Positions 6,388 through 7,318 of a stretch of 7,318 bases of DNA are shown piece by piece. The translations under genes were made by a program, and so were the position numbers. This stretch comes from an uncultured Actinomycetes bacterium. Lineage in GTDB: Bacteria > Actinomycetota > Actinomycetes > Nanopelagicales > Nanopelagicaceae. Positions within the stretch are counted from its first letter, which is position 1, and the number at the start of each line of letters is the position of its first letter. The notes below the pieces were generated by a model. It was not told the DNA's origin and did not search any database. It saw nothing but the letters and a program-made list of their open reading frames with translations. Where the stretch lies: NCBI GenBank assembly GCA_903907665.1, contig CAIVOW010000198.1, forward strand, positions 1-7,318. The letters are read 5' to 3'.

Positions 6388-6428
6388 TTAAAGCAATATA
6401 ATTAAAGCAATATAATTTAAGCAATAAG
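6381..6428. repeat. 14-base tandem repeat (three units plus part) carrying TATAAT boxes
   Basis: AATATAATTAAAGC is present at 6381-6394 and 6395-6408 without mismatch. A third copy at 6409-6422 differs at one base (AATATAATTTAAGC), and a broken fourth (AATAAG) ends at 6428. The first unit includes the last codons and stop of murI (6385-6387). Every full unit has a perfect TATAAT (6383-6388, 6397-6402, 6411-6416). The unit length is not a multiple of three, so it does not repeat the stop in frame. Only a weak all-AT stem (6402-6406 with 6416-6420) could form, so it is not a terminator. Confidence 0.93.
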
Positions 6429-6461
6429 TTTCAACCCATTTAGCAGCGACGACAGAAAGAG
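6383..6461 (+). promoter_or_regulatory. Candidate rph promoter cluster and ribosome binding site
   Basis: Three consensus -10 boxes, 14 bases apart, lie upstream of rph; the last ends 50 bases before its ATG, giving a predicted leader of roughly 40-45 bases. No good -35 sits 16-18 bases before any of them. TTGACT at 6364-6369 is only 13 bases before the first. AGAAAGAG (6454-6461), five bases before the ATG at 6467, is a partial match to the anti-16S sequence and sets the start. The activity of each box is unproven. Confidence 0.4.
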
Positions 6462-6466
6462 AATGA

Positions 6467-7192
6467 ATGAGCGCACGTATCGATGGACGTCAAGCAGATC
6501 AATTGCGGACAATTAAGTTCACGCGAAATTGGTTAAATAATGCAGAAGGATCAGTTCTAGTCGAATTTGGTAATACTCGAGTTTTATGCGTTGCATCTTT
6601 CACACCAGGTGTTCCGCGTTGGATTGCAGGTACAGGCAAAGGCTGGGTAACTTCTGAATATGCAATGTTGCCTCGAGCAACACATACTCGTTCTGATCGC
6701 GAGAGCGTTAAAGGAAAGCTCGGTGGTCGTACGCAGGAAATTTCTCGTCTAGTCGGTCGCTCACTTCGCGCTGTAGTTGATACTCACGCGTTGGGCGAGA
6801 ACACGATCGTTATCGATTGCGATGTGTTGCAAGCAGATGGTGGAACGAGAACGGCAGCAATCACTGGGGCATATGTTGCACTCGCTGATGCAATCACATG
6901 GGCAAAGTCCAAAGGTCATGTGTTGGCAGATCGCCAGCCATTGCGCCACTCTGTTGCAGCAGTGTCTGTTGGCATAATTGGCGGCGTTCCGATGCTTGAC
7001 CTTTGCTACGAAGAAGATGTCACCGCAGATACGGATATGAACATTGTCTGTACGGGCGACGGCAATTTCGTTGAGGTTCAGGGCACAGCTGAAGGTGTTC
7101 CCTTCGATCGAAATCTGCTCAATCAACTTCTTGATTTAGGTACTGCAGGATGCGCTCAACTCGCACTACTTCAAGCAGCAGCACTCAAGTAA
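6467..7192 (+). CDS. rph: Ribonuclease PH
   Basis: RNase PH is a phosphate-dependent 3'-to-5' exoribonuclease that trims tRNA precursors; it works as a ring of six subunits in the cytoplasm. The protein is 241 aa, typical. [19 protein letters not shown] (from residue 57) and [17 protein letters not shown] (86-102, with the phosphate-binding R88) are the family signatures. [19 protein letters not shown] (117-135) carries the GTR phosphate loop (126-128). [15 protein letters not shown] (178-192) holds the metal-binding acidic residues near the active site. An ATG at 6463 is out of frame; the one at 6467 follows AGAAAGAG and begins MSARIDGR, as expected. The stop is 13 bases before the rdgB start, so the two are probably co-transcribed. 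Confidence 0.96.
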   Translation: MSARIDGRQADQLRTIKFTRNWLNNAEGSVLVEFGNTRVLCVASFTPGVPRWIAGTGKGWVTSEYAMLPRATHTRSDRESVKGKLGGRTQEISRLVGRSLRAVVDTHALGENTIVIDCDVLQADGGTRTAAITGAYVALADAITWAKSKGHVLADRQPLRHSVAAVSVGIIGGVPMLDLCYEEDVTADTDMNIVCTGDGNFVEVQGTAEGVPFDRNLLNQLLDLGTAGCAQLALLQAAALK

Positions 7193-7205
7193 AAGACGTT
7201 CACAA

Positions 7206-7318
7206 TTGCGCAAACTCATCATTGCTTCTCGAAACACTGGGAAGATAACTGAATTTCAACGCATGATGGCGCAGTACGCACCTGATGTACAAGTGATGAG
7301 CTTGCTTGATTTTTCAGA
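7206..7318 (+). CDS. rdgB: RdgB/HAM1 family XTP/dITP pyrophosphatase, partial
   Basis: This is the start of a non-canonical purine nucleoside triphosphate pyrophosphatase, which hydrolyses dITP, dXTP and ITP to monophosphates and keeps deaminated bases out of DNA and RNA. Only 37 codons are in the window; the rest lies past the right edge. The visible protein, beginning (M)RKLIIASRNTGKITEF, has the SRNTGK substrate loop (SxNxxK) right after the first strand. The start is placed at TTG 7206 because it opens exactly at the family N-terminus. No in-frame ATG or GTG occurs between there and the end of rph, and no Shine-Dalgarno sequence is obvious, so translation probably depends on coupling to rph. 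The rph-rdgB order is standard in actinobacteria. Confidence 0.9.
   Translation, partial: MRKLIIASRNTGKITEFQRMMAQYAPDVQVMSLLDFS

Noticed and set aside
6364..6388. TTGACT and TATAAT at the murI end as a standard promoter for rph
   Set aside because: The spacer is only 13 bases, too short for a normal housekeeping promoter; only the TATAAT boxes themselves are kept as candidates.

Overview
The window looks like a piece of chromosome from a small-genome actinobacterium, most likely a freshwater planktonic type of the Nanopelagicales (acI) kind. Three things point there. The gene order clpS, DUF2017, murI, rph, rdgB and a DUF3039 protein are actinobacterial hallmarks. The base composition is moderate to low for the phylum and the codons are A/T-tolerant. 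Gene packing is very tight, with 1- and 4-base overlaps and several apparently leaderless starts. The genus is an inference; no rRNA or other marker gene is present.

Left part (1-2470, all minus strand). Ornithine carbamoyltransferase (argF) lies upstream of the split proton-translocating transhydrogenase genes pntAa and pntAb, the latter running off the left edge. Between argF and pntAa is a 184-base gap. It holds a striking tandem-repeat tract that begins at the argF stop codon, and then a convincing promoter for pntAa (TAGACA, 17 bases, TAGCGT, 6 bases, GTG), which moves the likely start of pntAa to the GTG at 1344.

Middle (2471-4650). A 39-base divergent region separates argF from a plus-strand pair: a small DUF3039 zinc-knuckle-like protein and, overlapping it by ATGA, a secreted family 18 glycoside hydrolase with two C-terminal beta-sandwich-like modules.

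Right part (4710-7318, all plus strand). This is a compact version of the conserved actinobacterial block: ClpS (N-end-rule adaptor for Clp protease), a DUF2017 protein overlapping it by one base, glutamate racemase MurI (D-Glu for peptidoglycan), RNase PH (tRNA 3' trimming), and the start of an RdgB/HAM1 nucleotide-sanitising pyrophosphatase. Genes often found inside this block in larger actinobacteria are absent. Between murI and rph, a 14-base AT-rich unit is repeated three times, starting just before the murI stop codon; each unit carries a perfect TATAAT.

No RNA gene, insertion sequence, CRISPR array, phage gene or clear rho-independent terminator was seen. All complete genes look intact and ordinary. 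The most unusual material is the two stop-codon-spanning tandem repeats and the repeated promoter geometry at gene starts. I do not see an undescribed multi-gene system here.
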